Assembly (NCBI GenBank): GCA_964539025.1 | Contig: CAZIFA010000001.1 | Span: 434,001 to 498,000, forward strand | Origin: Micavibrio_A sp964539025 | Lineage (GTDB): Bacteria; Pseudomonadota; Alphaproteobacteria; Micavibrionales; Micavibrionaceae | Reading direction: 5' to 3' | Length of the DNA: 64,000 nucleotides | Shown here: positions 49,774 through 58,636 of the stretch, one piece after another | Numbering within the stretch: position 1 is the first letter of the stretch | Layout: each line of letters opens with the position of its first letter | Notes under the pieces: model-generated | The model's input: the letters and a program-made list of their open reading frames with translations, nothing else | What the model was told of the DNA's origin: nothing | Database searches by the model: none | Position numbers and translations under genes: made by a program

Positions 49774-50286
49774 ATGACCGGACTTATTCTCCCCTATAAA
49801 GGCATTATGCCGAAAATTCACAAGAGCGTGTTCGTTGCGCCGAACGCGTGCATCGCGGGCGATGTCGAGATCGACGAGAATTCATCAATCTGGTTCGGTG
49901 TGCAGATGCGCGGCGATGTGCATGAAATCCGCATCGGCAAGAGGACGAATATTCAAGATGGAGCAATCTTGCATGTCACGCGTAACGTTTCGGGATGTTA
50001 TATCGGGGACAACGTGACGGTGGGACATATGGCGCTGCTGCATGCCTGTGTGGTTGAGAGCGATGCGTTTATCGGCATGGGTGCGATCGTGCTCGACGAG
50101 GCCGTGATCGAAAGCGGTGCGATGGTAGCGGCTGGGGCAGTAGTAACGCCGAAGAAACGTGTTCCAAAAGGTGAATTGTGGGCGGGCAATCCTGCGCGTA
50201 AGATGCGCGATTTAACGCAGGCCGATCTGGATTTCTTCCCGGTGTCTGCGGATAATTACGTGCGGCTGTCGAAGGAATATTCGTAG
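49774..50286 (+). CDS. Gamma-class carbonic anhydrase-like hexapeptide protein
   Basis: 170 residues with left-handed beta-helix hexapeptide repeats (VFVAPNACIAGDVEIDENSSIWFGVQMRGD). The three zinc-ligand histidines expected of the gamma carbonic anhydrase group are visible: ILHVTRN, VTVGHMALLHACVVE (two His). An end motif WAGNPARKMRDL is typical. It may hydrate CO2 or serve as a zinc-binding hexapeptide enzyme; many bacterial relatives have weak activity. It stands convergent to the gene at 50289. Confidence 0.9.
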   Translation: MTGLILPYKGIMPKIHKSVFVAPNACIAGDVEIDENSSIWFGVQMRGDVHEIRIGKRTNIQDGAILHVTRNVSGCYIGDNVTVGHMALLHACVVESDAFIGMGAIVLDEAVIESGAMVAAGAVVTPKKRVPKGELWAGNPARKMRDLTQADLDFFPVSADNYVRLSKEYS

Positions 50287-50288
50287 TG

Positions 50289-50837
50289 TTACGCCGAAAT
50301 GCTAAGGCCGTTCGGGCGTTTTAAAATACGTTCATTCAGATATTCTGCAATGCCTTCACGGTGCTCTTGCGGGAGCCTGTACCATACATTGAAATAACGC
50401 GGTACTGTTTGAGTTTCCAGCGTCATGAAGCGGGGGCCGTGCACCCTTATATTAACCTGTGATTCCAGATCGGCTCTGCGGGCGGCCTCACGGTACCATT
50501 GTTCGATTTGTCCCACGGCACTGTCGTTTACGCAGGCAAATTCCTGCCCAATGCGCACATTCACGTTTTTAGTGGTATCAAGCTCGCTGTGCCAGAGAAG
50601 CCCATAATGCCGGACATCCATCGGTGATTTAAAATATATTTCGAATCCTTCGTGGCCTTTTTTCCAGTTGGCAATGACTTTGAAATCGCGCGCGTCTATC
50701 AGATGTAAGAGACGCAGTATAGCTTGTTTTTGCTGATCGCGTTCAAGAGGGTCTGAAACCTTCTCATTGAGCCTATACGGGTACAAGGCTTTGCTATAGT
50801 CGGACACGAGTTGCAAGGGCGGTTGCGGTAACGACAT
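50289..50837 (-). CDS. Unknown protein in an operon with phaC
   Basis: 182 residues from ATG 50837, with GGAG upstream. No family is recognised. It is soluble, with mixed helices and strands (WKKGHEGFEIYFKSPMDVRHYGLLWHSEL, then YFNVWYRLPQEHREGIAEYLNE). It begins 39 bases after the end of phaC on the same strand, so it is probably co-transcribed with it; a role in PHA granules is possible but unproven. It does not look like a phasin or PhaR. Confidence 0.65.
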   Translation of the reverse strand: MSLPQPPLQLVSDYSKALYPYRLNEKVSDPLERDQQKQAILRLLHLIDARDFKVIANWKKGHEGFEIYFKSPMDVRHYGLLWHSELDTTKNVNVRIGQEFACVNDSAVGQIEQWYREAARRADLESQVNIRVHGPRFMTLETQTVPRYFNVWYRLPQEHREGIAEYLNERILKRPNGLSISA

Positions 50838-50876
50838 AATAAACTCCAAGGCCACCATATAGCCCCGGTGCTTAGG

Positions 50877-52700
50877 TTATGTCAACGCCTTCAGTACATA
50901 GTTGCCGGGGGCTGGTTCTATTATATCCTTTGGTTCGCGGGGCGTCACTTTGGAACCTGCGTAATCCACAATCCAGTTTTGCCAGTCGGTCCACCAACTG
51001 CCTTTTGATTCACTGGCATGTTCCAGCCATTTTTCGGGCGATGGCGTGTCTTCGGACGACGACCAGTAGCAGTATTTGTTCGCGGCGGGCGGATTGACGA
51101 CGCCCGCGACGTGGCCCGATGCCGAGAGCGTAAATTTTTTGGGACCTGTAAAAGCGGAATAGCCGGAATATGTAGCTTTCCACGGCGCGATATGATCTTC
51201 GCGGGTGGAGAGAAAATAGGCGGGGGTTTCTATATCGCGTATGTCGATCTTCACGCCTTCGATTTCCAGTCCTTCGGGTTTGATCAAGCGGTTTTCAAGA
51301 TACATATTGCGAAGATAAAAAGAATGCATGGCGCAGGGCATGTTGGTGGAATCTTCGTTCCAGTAAAGAAGATCGAACGGGAACGGTTCGCGGCCCAGAA
51401 GGTAGTTGTTAATGACGAACGACCAGATCATGTCGTTCGCGCGCAGGATCGAAAACGCCTTTTGCAGGTAATCGCCTTCGAGAACACCGTGTTCTTCCAT
51501 GGTCTTTTCCACGGATTCTATCTGTGCCCTATCGGTGAAGAGGCGAAGCTCACCCGAATTTTCGAAATCGATCAGCGTCGTCAGGAAGGTGATGGAGTTC
51601 ACCATATCCTGCCTGCCTTTGGCTTTCAGCCATGCGAGCGTGATCGCCATAAGCGTGCCGCCGATGCAATAGGCCATGACGTTGGTCGATTTTTCGCCGG
51701 TGATTTTTTGAATCTGTTCGAGGGATTCGATCACGCCTTCATGCATGTAGTCGCCGAAATTCTTGTCGGCCAGTGAAGAGTCGGGATTAACCCATGAAAC
51801 CATGAAGACGGTGTGGCCTTGATCCACGAGATATTTTACCAATGAGTTTTCCGGGCGAAGATCGAGAATATAATATTTATTGATCCATGGCGGGACGATG
51901 AGCAGTGGGGCTTTATAAACCTTGTCCGTTGTGGGCGCGTATTGGATCAATTGCATCAAATCGTTTTGATAGACGATTGCGCCTTTGGTAACGGCGATAT
52001 TCTTGCCGGGTTTAAAGGCTTTGTAATTGGTCGTGCTGATTTTCAGTTCACCGTGGCCGCGTTCCATGTCTTCGATCAGATTTTCAAGGCCGAGGACAAG
52101 GTTTTCGCCGCCGGTGCGGATTGTTTCGCGCAACACGTCAGGATTGGTGAGAACGAAATTGGTGGGCGCCATCGCATCGGCGAATTGACGTGTGTAAAAG
52201 TCGATTTGATCGACCATTTCAGGTTTCAGCCCCTCGGTTGAGCGGACGACATGGTGCATCCAGCCCGATGTCATCAGGTAGGACTGCTTAATGAAATCGA
52301 ACAGGACGTTTTCGTTCCATTCTTCGGAGCGAAAACGGCGATCACCGGGTTCGGGTTTGTAGATATCGTCGATTTTCTGGCCGTTCAGTTTTTGAAACGT
52401 GTTCTGCCAGAGATTGGCCCATTGCGACCAGTATTCGAATTGCAATTCGGCCAAGCGGCGCGGATTGCTCATCAGCACGGCCATGAAGGAGGTAAAGCGT
52501 TCCTGCAGTTCCATGAGCGGGTCTAACGCCTGAATGGTGACGTCCCTACCGCGCCGTTCCAAGTAATCCTGAATCAGTGGAATGGAGCGCTCCATGGCGT
52601 CGCTGAGCGCATGGGTCAGGACGACGGGGTCGATCGCCAGTTTTGATTCCTTAACCTTTTGACCGGAATCGTGTTTTTTCCGGGATGCCGATGCAGCCAT
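50877..52700 (-). CDS. phaC: Poly(3-hydroxyalkanoate) synthase, class I
   Basis: 607 residues from ATG 52700; a frame extending to a TTG at 52718 is less likely. The lipase-like box is AYCIGG with the catalytic cysteine, and the later catalytic Asp (LSTREDHIAPW) and His (SGHVAGVVNPP) are present. The N-terminal domain (ERFTSFMAVLMSNPRRLAELQ, LFDFIKQSYLMTSGWM) is that of class I synthases. It polymerises 3-hydroxyacyl-CoA to storage polyester. No phaA/phaB or phasin gene is nearby. Confidence 0.94.
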   Translation of the reverse strand: MAASASRKKHDSGQKVKESKLAIDPVVLTHALSDAMERSIPLIQDYLERRGRDVTIQALDPLMELQERFTSFMAVLMSNPRRLAELQFEYWSQWANLWQNTFQKLNGQKIDDIYKPEPGDRRFRSEEWNENVLFDFIKQSYLMTSGWMHHVVRSTEGLKPEMVDQIDFYTRQFADAMAPTNFVLTNPDVLRETIRTGGENLVLGLENLIEDMERGHGELKISTTNYKAFKPGKNIAVTKGAIVYQNDLMQLIQYAPTTDKVYKAPLLIVPPWINKYYILDLRPENSLVKYLVDQGHTVFMVSWVNPDSSLADKNFGDYMHEGVIESLEQIQKITGEKSTNVMAYCIGGTLMAITLAWLKAKGRQDMVNSITFLTTLIDFENSGELRLFTDRAQIESVEKTMEEHGVLEGDYLQKAFSILRANDMIWSFVINNYLLGREPFPFDLLYWNEDSTNMPCAMHSFYLRNMYLENRLIKPEGLEIEGVKIDIRDIETPAYFLSTREDHIAPWKATYSGYSAFTGPKKFTLSASGHVAGVVNPPAANKYCYWSSSEDTPSPEKWLEHASESKGSWWTDWQNWIVDYAGSKVTPREPKDIIEPAPGNYVLKALT

Positions 52701-52800
52701 GACTATATTTAAATCCAATAAGTTAGGGGAGTTACTTCAAGTGACCAGCACTTTGCCGTAAGCAGAGGATAAATGCAAATGAAATGCTTTCTTACCTTTT

Positions 52801-52910
52801 GTCACCCCCGCGAAGGCGGGGGTCCAGTCCATAATACGTGCGCGGCTTTGCCGCGCTCTTCCTGGATCCCCGACGTTAGTGCCTGCCTTACGGCAGGCCT
52901 CGGGGATGAC
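52801..52910. repeat. Composite 110-base palindromic repeat (copy B, inverted)
   Basis: From GTCACCCCCGCGAAGGCGGG to CGGGGATGAC. It is the reverse complement design of 20989-21098, with the same length and the same inner hairpins (GCGCGGCTTTGCCGCGC and TGCCTTACGGCA). Confidence 0.88.
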
Positions 52911-53035
52911 ATGGGTTGTTGGGGAGAGGGAGGGAAATCCATAAATATGGGGAAGGCGTGGGTTCGGCTTCTTGCGCGCCTTGGTATTTTCGGACAGGAT
53001 GGGCGCGAAATTCCTGATGTTCGAAAGGTGTGCCC

Positions 53036-53899
53036 GTGAGAGTTTTCGCAAGACTATGTCTGGTCGTGTTGGCCGTTCTGCCGTTGCTTAGCGCCTGTGA
53101 GACGGTTGAAGAATGGACGGCGGGCGACCAGTATGAGGTGGAGGGTACGCCGCCTGTTCCCGTGAATGACCGCCTTGGCAGCGCGCCCGGCGTTCGCCCC
53201 GTGCCGGAATTTCCCGTGCCGGGTGACCGCGATTTGAAGATCATGACCAGCAAGCTTTCGGGTGGATCGGTTGAAATTTATGATCTGGATGGTGCGACCA
53301 GCATGGGTGCGCCTGTGGTATCCGCTGCGCCGGATTATGCCGGCATTCCAATGGCGACCGATCCGCGTGTGACAGTGTATCCGATTGACGGCTATGCAGC
53401 GTATCCCGGTGAGATGCGCCCCGATATGCCAATGCAACTGGCGCCGCAAAATTCATGGCCAAATTCGGTTCTGCCCGTCGGCAATGCGGGCATGACGCCC
53501 GCACCGGGCGGCGATGAACGTATGGGGATAGAGGGCGGCAAGCTTGTTTCCCGTTCCGGAACCGCTGTATCGAACATCTACTTTCCGTACGGATCGGCAA
53601 GGTTGGACGGCGCGGATAGAGGTGTTTTGAATGAAGTTGCCGAAACGGCGAAATTCGCGCCAGTGGGCCGCGTCAGCGTCGAAGGCCATGCCAGCGCGCA
53701 GACGCAAACGAACGATCCGGTGAGGGCAAAAATTCTCAACCTTAAAGAATCCATGAACCGCGCGACGGAAGTGTCGTCGCAGCTCATCCAAAAAGGCGTT
53801 CCGGCGGAAAAAATAAAAACCGTCGGATGGGGCGATACGAATTCTTCGGGATCCGAAGCGTCGCGCCGCCGCGTCGACATTTACACAGCAGGACCGTAA
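53036..53899 (+). CDS. OmpA-family lipoprotein
   Basis: 287 residues from GTG 53036, with GAAAGG seven bases upstream; GTG 53030 is too near to it. The signal peptide has a lipobox (LLSAC, Cys at about residue 21). A long low-complexity linker rich in P, G, M and A (about 40-165) leads to a C-terminal OmpA domain (IYFPYGSARLDGADRGVLNEVAE, VEGHASAQTQTNDPVRAKILNLKESMNRATEVSSQLIQKGV). It probably anchors the outer membrane to peptidoglycan. It lies 3 bases before hom. Confidence 0.85.
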   Translation: MRVFARLCLVVLAVLPLLSACETVEEWTAGDQYEVEGTPPVPVNDRLGSAPGVRPVPEFPVPGDRDLKIMTSKLSGGSVEIYDLDGATSMGAPVVSAAPDYAGIPMATDPRVTVYPIDGYAAYPGEMRPDMPMQLAPQNSWPNSVLPVGNAGMTPAPGGDERMGIEGGKLVSRSGTAVSNIYFPYGSARLDGADRGVLNEVAETAKFAPVGRVSVEGHASAQTQTNDPVRAKILNLKESMNRATEVSSQLIQKGVPAEKIKTVGWGDTNSSGSEASRRRVDIYTAGP

Positions 53900-53902
53900 T
53901 CC

Positions 53903-55195
53903 ATGGTCGATAGTTTGCGCATAGGTATCGCCGGACTGGGCACGGTGGGTGCCGGGGTTCTGCGTATCCTCCAAACCCATGGCGATGATATTGCACGCCG
54001 CGCGGGCCGCGCGATTAGCGTATCTGCGATCAATGCACGAGATTCCAAAAAGAAGCGCGATGTCGATGTTTCCAAATATCGCTGGGTGGCCGATCCTATC
54101 GCGATGGCGAGCGATCCGGGAATCGATGTCGTCGTTGAGTTGATCGGCGGCGATGAAGGCACGGCGCGGGAGTTGGTTGAAAAATCACTTAAGAACAAAA
54201 AACATGTCGTAACCGCCAACAAGGCATTGCTGGCCAAGCATGGGTTGGCGTTGGCGAAGCTTGCCGAAGACAACGGCGTGAGTTTGAATTTCGAAGCGTC
54301 CGTCGCGGGCGGCATCCCGATCATCAAGGCGCTGCGCGAAGGGTTCGCCGGTAACAAGATTAGCGGGATTTTTGGAATACTGAACGGAACTTGCAATTAC
54401 ATACTGAGCGAAATGCGCACGACCAAGCGCGATTTTGCGGAAGTGTTGAAAGAAGCGCAGGCGAAAGGTTATGCCGAGGCAGACCCGACTTTCGATGTAG
54501 ACGGGATAGACGCTGCGCACAAGCTGACCATTCTTTCGGCGCTGGCTTATGGCGTTAAACCGGATTTCGGTGCGGTCGATATTACAGGCATCCGCAAAAT
54601 CACTTCACGCGATATCGAATTTGCCGATGAACTCGGATACCGCATCAAGTTGCTTGGCATTGCACGCGACATTGGCGGACGGATTGCGCAAAGTCTTGAG
54701 CCGTGTCTTGTGCCAATTGATAGCGCGCTGGGTTCCGTTGAGGGCGTCTTCAACGCCGTGTTCGTCGAAGGGGATTTTATCGATCGCGCGATGTTAGAAG
54801 GACGCGGCGCGGGGCAGGGGCCGACGGCGAGCGCCGTGATGGCCGATCTGATCGATCTTGCGCGTGGATATCAGTTGCCTCCGTTCGGTATTACCACGAA
54901 AGATTTGAAATCCGCGAAATGGGCGGGGTCAGAAGATATTGTCAGCAGCCAGTATGTTCATTTAATCGTCACCGATGAACCGGGTGTGATTGCGGATGTA
55001 TCGGCGATCTTGCGCGATTTCAAAATTTCGATTGAATCCATGCTCCAGCGTGGGCGCGATCCGGGGCAGCCTGTGTCGGTCGTTATCACCACACATGATT
55101 GCTCACTCAAAGCGATACGCGGCGCGGCGGAGAAAATCGGCAAGCTCAAGGCTATCGCGCAAGCGCCGACGATTTTACGCATCGAGCAATTTTGA
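53903..55195 (+). CDS. hom: Homoserine dehydrogenase
   Basis: 430 residues. N-terminal NAD(P)-binding motif GLGTVGAGVLRIL; catalytic region TANKALLAKHG, SVAGGIPIIKALREG, ILNGTCNYILSEM and AEADPTFDVDGIDAAHKL; the C-terminal part is an ACT domain (YVHLIVTDEPGVIADVSAILRDFKISIESMLQRG), which gives threonine feedback. It reduces aspartate semialdehyde to homoserine for threonine and methionine. Its stop overlaps the ATG of the next gene (TGATG). Confidence 0.96.
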   Translation: MVDSLRIGIAGLGTVGAGVLRILQTHGDDIARRAGRAISVSAINARDSKKKRDVDVSKYRWVADPIAMASDPGIDVVVELIGGDEGTARELVEKSLKNKKHVVTANKALLAKHGLALAKLAEDNGVSLNFEASVAGGIPIIKALREGFAGNKISGIFGILNGTCNYILSEMRTTKRDFAEVLKEAQAKGYAEADPTFDVDGIDAAHKLTILSALAYGVKPDFGAVDITGIRKITSRDIEFADELGYRIKLLGIARDIGGRIAQSLEPCLVPIDSALGSVEGVFNAVFVEGDFIDRAMLEGRGAGQGPTASAVMADLIDLARGYQLPPFGITTKDLKSAKWAGSEDIVSSQYVHLIVTDEPGVIADVSAILRDFKISIESMLQRGRDPGQPVSVVITTHDCSLKAIRGAAEKIGKLKAIAQAPTILRIEQF

Positions 55196-55542
55196 TGAGC
55201 ATGCAACTTCCCCCTGCCAGACATCTCAAGCCCGGTGATTTGCTGGTCGAGCAGGGCGAGCCCGCCATGGAAGCTTACCTGATCATGGATGGCATGGCCG
55301 AAGTGTTTTTGAAGGGCACCAAGATCGCTGAAGTGGGCGAGGGAGATATCGTGGGTGAGGCGGCTTTGTTCAAAGGTTCGGATTACGGGGCGAGCGTACG
55401 GGCCGCGAGCGACTTGACTGTACAACCGATTACGCCCGCCATTCTCGATGACAAGATAAAGGGCTGTGACCCGATGTTAAGAGCGTTGATCAGAATGATG
55501 ATGATCCGTTTACGCCGGACCAATGAGGCATTGGCAGGATAA
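55195..55542 (+). CDS. Cyclic nucleotide-binding domain protein
   Basis: 115 residues, ATG 55195 overlapping the hom stop; ATG 55201 is an alternative. It is a single cNMP-binding domain of the CRP/PKA-R fold (HLKPGDLLVEQGEPAMEAYLIMDGMAEVFLKGTKIAEVGEGDIVGEAALFKGSDYGASVRAASD) with the phosphate-cassette-like GEAALFKG. No DNA-binding or enzyme domain is attached. The canonical arginine of the cassette is not clearly in place, so ligand binding is unsure. Link with hom is by overlap only. Confidence 0.82.
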   Translation: MSMQLPPARHLKPGDLLVEQGEPAMEAYLIMDGMAEVFLKGTKIAEVGEGDIVGEAALFKGSDYGASVRAASDLTVQPITPAILDDKIKGCDPMLRALIRMMMIRLRRTNEALAG

Positions 55543-55557
55543 TATATATGGAAAACG

Positions 55558-55629
55558 TGCCGGTGGACGGGATTGAACCGCCGACCTTTGGTTTACAAAA
55601 CCACTGCACTACCGCTGTGCTACACCGGC
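55558..55629 (-). tRNA. tRNA-Thr (anticodon TGT)
   Basis: On the minus strand 72 bases fold to a cloverleaf: acceptor GCCGGTG/CACCGGC, D-stem GCAC/GTGC, anticodon loop TTTGTAA (anticodon TGT) and T-stem GGCGG/CCGTC region with loop TTCAATC. The anticodon stem has one G-A mismatch at its base. CCA is not encoded, in contrast to tRNA-Pro. Confidence 0.93.
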
Positions 55630-55779
55630 TTTTCACGTTTTCAGAGGGTTTTGATAAACTAAAACCCATCATTAGTAAACTCTCAAACTTTTACCAAATT
55701 CTTAAGAATTATTTGCGTGGAAGCCGGGTTGAGGTTGCCCTATCCTGTTCTTTGTTGATTCCAAGTCAGGATTTGTTTC

Positions 55780-56793
55780 ATGTCGGTTGAAAAACGCACG
55801 ACAACGCAGGCCATTTCCGTGGAGGATTTTTCCATGGACCGCAACCTTGCGTTAGAGGCCGTACGGGTGACAGAAGCCGCTGCGCTGGCGGCATCGAAAA
55901 CAGTCGGGCGCGGCGATGAGACGGCGGCAGATGCGGCGGCGGTCGATGCTATGCGAGAAGCGCTCAACACATTATCCATGCAAGGCACGGTCGTGATCGG
56001 CGAGGGCGAGCGCGACGAAGCGCCGATGCTCTATATCGGTGAAAAGGTCGGCAACGGCACGGGACCTGTGCTCGATATCGCGCTCGATCCGCTCGAAGGC
56101 ACGTCGATTACGGCGAAGGGCGGGCAGAATGCGCTCGCGGTTCTGGCGATGACTGACAAGGGCGGGTTTTTGAACGCGCCGGATGTGTATATGAGGAAGA
56201 TCGGCGTCGGCGCGGGTTTCGATGAACGCATGCTCGACCTCGATGCGCCGCCCGCAGACGTTTTGAGATATATCGCACGAGAAAAAGACGCGAAGGTTGA
56301 AGATTTATTGGTTTGTATTCTGGACCGCCCGCGTCATGAAGAGTTGATCCGCGATGTGAGAAAAGCGGGTGCGCGGATTTCGCTGATACAAGATGGCGAT
56401 GTTTCCGCTGTGATCGCAACGTGCGATCCGGAAACCGGCATCGATGTTTATATGGGCACAGGCGGTGCGCCGGAAGGCGTTCTGGCGGCGGCGGCTTTGC
56501 AATGTCTGGGCGGGAAGATGGTGGGGCAATTGGTGTTCCGCAACGATGACGAAATTGGCCGCGCGGATAAGATTGGCATCAAAGATTTTAAGCGGATTTA
56601 TACGACGGACGATCTGGCCAAGCCGGGGAATGTGATGTTTGCCGCGACAGGCGTGACGGATGGCGCGATGTTGCCCGGCGTGCGGCGCTATGCGGGCGGA
56701 GCGAGCACACACTCCATCGTTATGCGCTCTAAGACCGGGACAATCCGCAAAATCGAGGCGACGCATAATTTTGATCGCAAGGGAAGCACATGA
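55780..56793 (+). CDS. glpX: Fructose-1,6-bisphosphatase class II
   Basis: 337 residues. Signatures: LALEAVRVTEAAALAASKTVGRGD, VVIGEGERDEAPMLYIGEKVG, ALDPLEGTSITAKGGQNALAVLA (the metal-binding region) and MGTGGAPEGVLAAAALQCLGG. It dephosphorylates fructose-1,6-bisphosphate in gluconeogenesis. The stop overlaps the recJ start (ATGA). The order hom - glpX - recJ is seen in alphaproteobacteria; here a CNBD gene and tRNA-Thr lie between hom and glpX. Confidence 0.95.
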   Translation: MSVEKRTTTQAISVEDFSMDRNLALEAVRVTEAAALAASKTVGRGDETAADAAAVDAMREALNTLSMQGTVVIGEGERDEAPMLYIGEKVGNGTGPVLDIALDPLEGTSITAKGGQNALAVLAMTDKGGFLNAPDVYMRKIGVGAGFDERMLDLDAPPADVLRYIAREKDAKVEDLLVCILDRPRHEELIRDVRKAGARISLIQDGDVSAVIATCDPETGIDVYMGTGGAPEGVLAAAALQCLGGKMVGQLVFRNDDEIGRADKIGIKDFKRIYTTDDLAKPGNVMFAATGVTDGAMLPGVRRYAGGASTHSIVMRSKTGTIRKIEATHNFDRKGST

Positions 56794-58613
56794 GTTCGGT
56801 TGCGGCCAAACAAGAGAGCAATTTTCTCGATGTGCGTCAGTCGCTCAAGGATTCACGCTGGGTATTTCCTGCCGTCGAGCAGGATATCGTGGCGCGTATA
56901 TCGCAACTTCACAATTTGCCGGATTTTATCGCGCGGATGCTCCATATAAGAGGCGTAGGGCCGGACGATGTGGAATCGTTCCTTTATCCGACGTTGCGCG
57001 CGCATTTTCCCGACCCGTTTTCGTTGAAAGGCATGAAGGAATTTGCTGAAAGCACGGCGAGGAAAATCATCGATCGCGAGATAATCGGTATTCTGGCTGA
57101 CTTTGACGTTGACGGTTCCACCAGCGCGGCGATTTTGACGCGGTTTTTACGAGCCTGCGGGATGAAAGCACCTATCTACATTCCGTGCCGTTTGAGTGAA
57201 GGATATGGGCCGAACGTCAATGCGTTGATGACGCTCAAGAACGAAGGCGCGAAGTCAGTTATCATGGCCGATTGCGGCATTACGGCGTTCGAGGCTGTGA
57301 CGGCCGGGCGTAACATGGACCTGGAAATTGCAATTTTCGATCACCATGAACCCGAGGGCAAATTGCCCGAGGCCAGTCATGTGATAAATCCCAAGCGCCA
57401 CGACGATACATCAGGACTTGGCATGCTTGCAGCATGTGGTGTGACGTTTTTATCTTGCGTGGCGATCAACAGTGTTTTGAAACGCGAGAAGTTTTTTGAA
57501 AAAAACGGTCTTGATGAACCGCAGATGAAAGGTTGGATCGACCTCGTGGCGCTCGGCACGGTGTGCGACATGGTGCCCATGACGGGGCCGAACAGATTGT
57601 TCACCCGCGCTGGGTTTGCGCAGATGGCATTGAAGAGTAATCCCGGCATTCGTGCGTTGTGTGAGGTGGCCAATCTTGAATCCGCGCCGAAATTTTCCGA
57701 TGCTGGTTTCACGTTAGGTCCGCGCATCAATGCGGGATCGCGCGTGCACAAATCCGATCTTGGCGCGAAGCTGCTTTCCACGGATGATATCGATGAGGCG
57801 CGGTCCATCGCCTTCGTTCTCGATGATTGCAACGAGCAGCGAAAATCCATTCAGTCCAAGATGATGAAAGAGGCCATCGAGCGCGTCGAAAAAGATGGGC
57901 TCGATCAAGGCCCGGTGATTATCGTCGGTGATCCGGACTGGCATCCGGGTTTGAGCGGTCTTGTCGCGGGGCGATTGAAAGAACGGTACGGCAAGCCCGC
58001 GATCTGTGTGACCTATGCCGAAAATCCTGAAGGCGTGATCGAGGGGCGTGGATCGGGACGGTCCATCGCGGGAGTCAATCTTGCGCAGGCCTTTATCGAA
58101 GCACGCAATCAGGAAATCCTCGTCAAGGGCGGTGGACATGCGATGGCGGGTGGATTCACCGTGATGCCGGATCGCCTGCCCGAATTCCGAGAATTCTTGT
58201 TCGCCAATATCATGAAGCAGAGCGAGAATATCGATTTAACGCAAGAAACAGTGATCGATGGCATCGCGACGATCCGTGGCGCGCAATCGCAATTCGTTCG
58301 TTTGGTCACCGATCATATCGGGCCGTTCGGGCCGCAGAACGCGGAGCCTGTTTTCGCGCTCGCCAATATGCGTATACAGACCGTTGATGTGCTTAAGGAT
58401 AAACATATTCGCGTGAATGTTTCCGACTGGGAAGGCGGTAGCCGGATGAAGGCGATGTTCTTCTATGGTGTCGGGACGAAATTGGGTGAGGCTTTATTAA
58501 TGCATAATCAAAGACAGTTCCATCTGGCCGGGCAGTTCCAGATTAACAATTGGCAGGGACGGGAAAGCGTGGAGTTCTTGATTTCGGACGCTGCTATTGC
58601 TACAACGGCCTAA
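56790..58613 (+). CDS. recJ: Single-stranded-DNA-specific exonuclease RecJ
   Basis: 607 residues. The DHH phosphoesterase motifs are seen: LADFDVDGSTSAAIL (motif I), MADCGITAFEA (II), IFDHHEPEG (III, the DHH), and DLVALGTVCDMVPM (IV). The DHHA1 part has VKGGGHAMAGGFTV and a C-terminal OB domain follows. RecJ degrades single strands 5'-3' in recombination and repair. It overlaps glpX by four bases and is translationally coupled. Confidence 0.95.
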   Translation: MSSVAAKQESNFLDVRQSLKDSRWVFPAVEQDIVARISQLHNLPDFIARMLHIRGVGPDDVESFLYPTLRAHFPDPFSLKGMKEFAESTARKIIDREIIGILADFDVDGSTSAAILTRFLRACGMKAPIYIPCRLSEGYGPNVNALMTLKNEGAKSVIMADCGITAFEAVTAGRNMDLEIAIFDHHEPEGKLPEASHVINPKRHDDTSGLGMLAACGVTFLSCVAINSVLKREKFFEKNGLDEPQMKGWIDLVALGTVCDMVPMTGPNRLFTRAGFAQMALKSNPGIRALCEVANLESAPKFSDAGFTLGPRINAGSRVHKSDLGAKLLSTDDIDEARSIAFVLDDCNEQRKSIQSKMMKEAIERVEKDGLDQGPVIIVGDPDWHPGLSGLVAGRLKERYGKPAICVTYAENPEGVIEGRGSGRSIAGVNLAQAFIEARNQEILVKGGGHAMAGGFTVMPDRLPEFREFLFANIMKQSENIDLTQETVIDGIATIRGAQSQFVRLVTDHIGPFGPQNAEPVFALANMRIQTVDVLKDKHIRVNVSDWEGGSRMKAMFFYGVGTKLGEALLMHNQRQFHLAGQFQINNWQGRESVEFLISDAAIATTA

Positions 58614-58636
58614 AGTTAAGATTTGGAGTATGCTTC

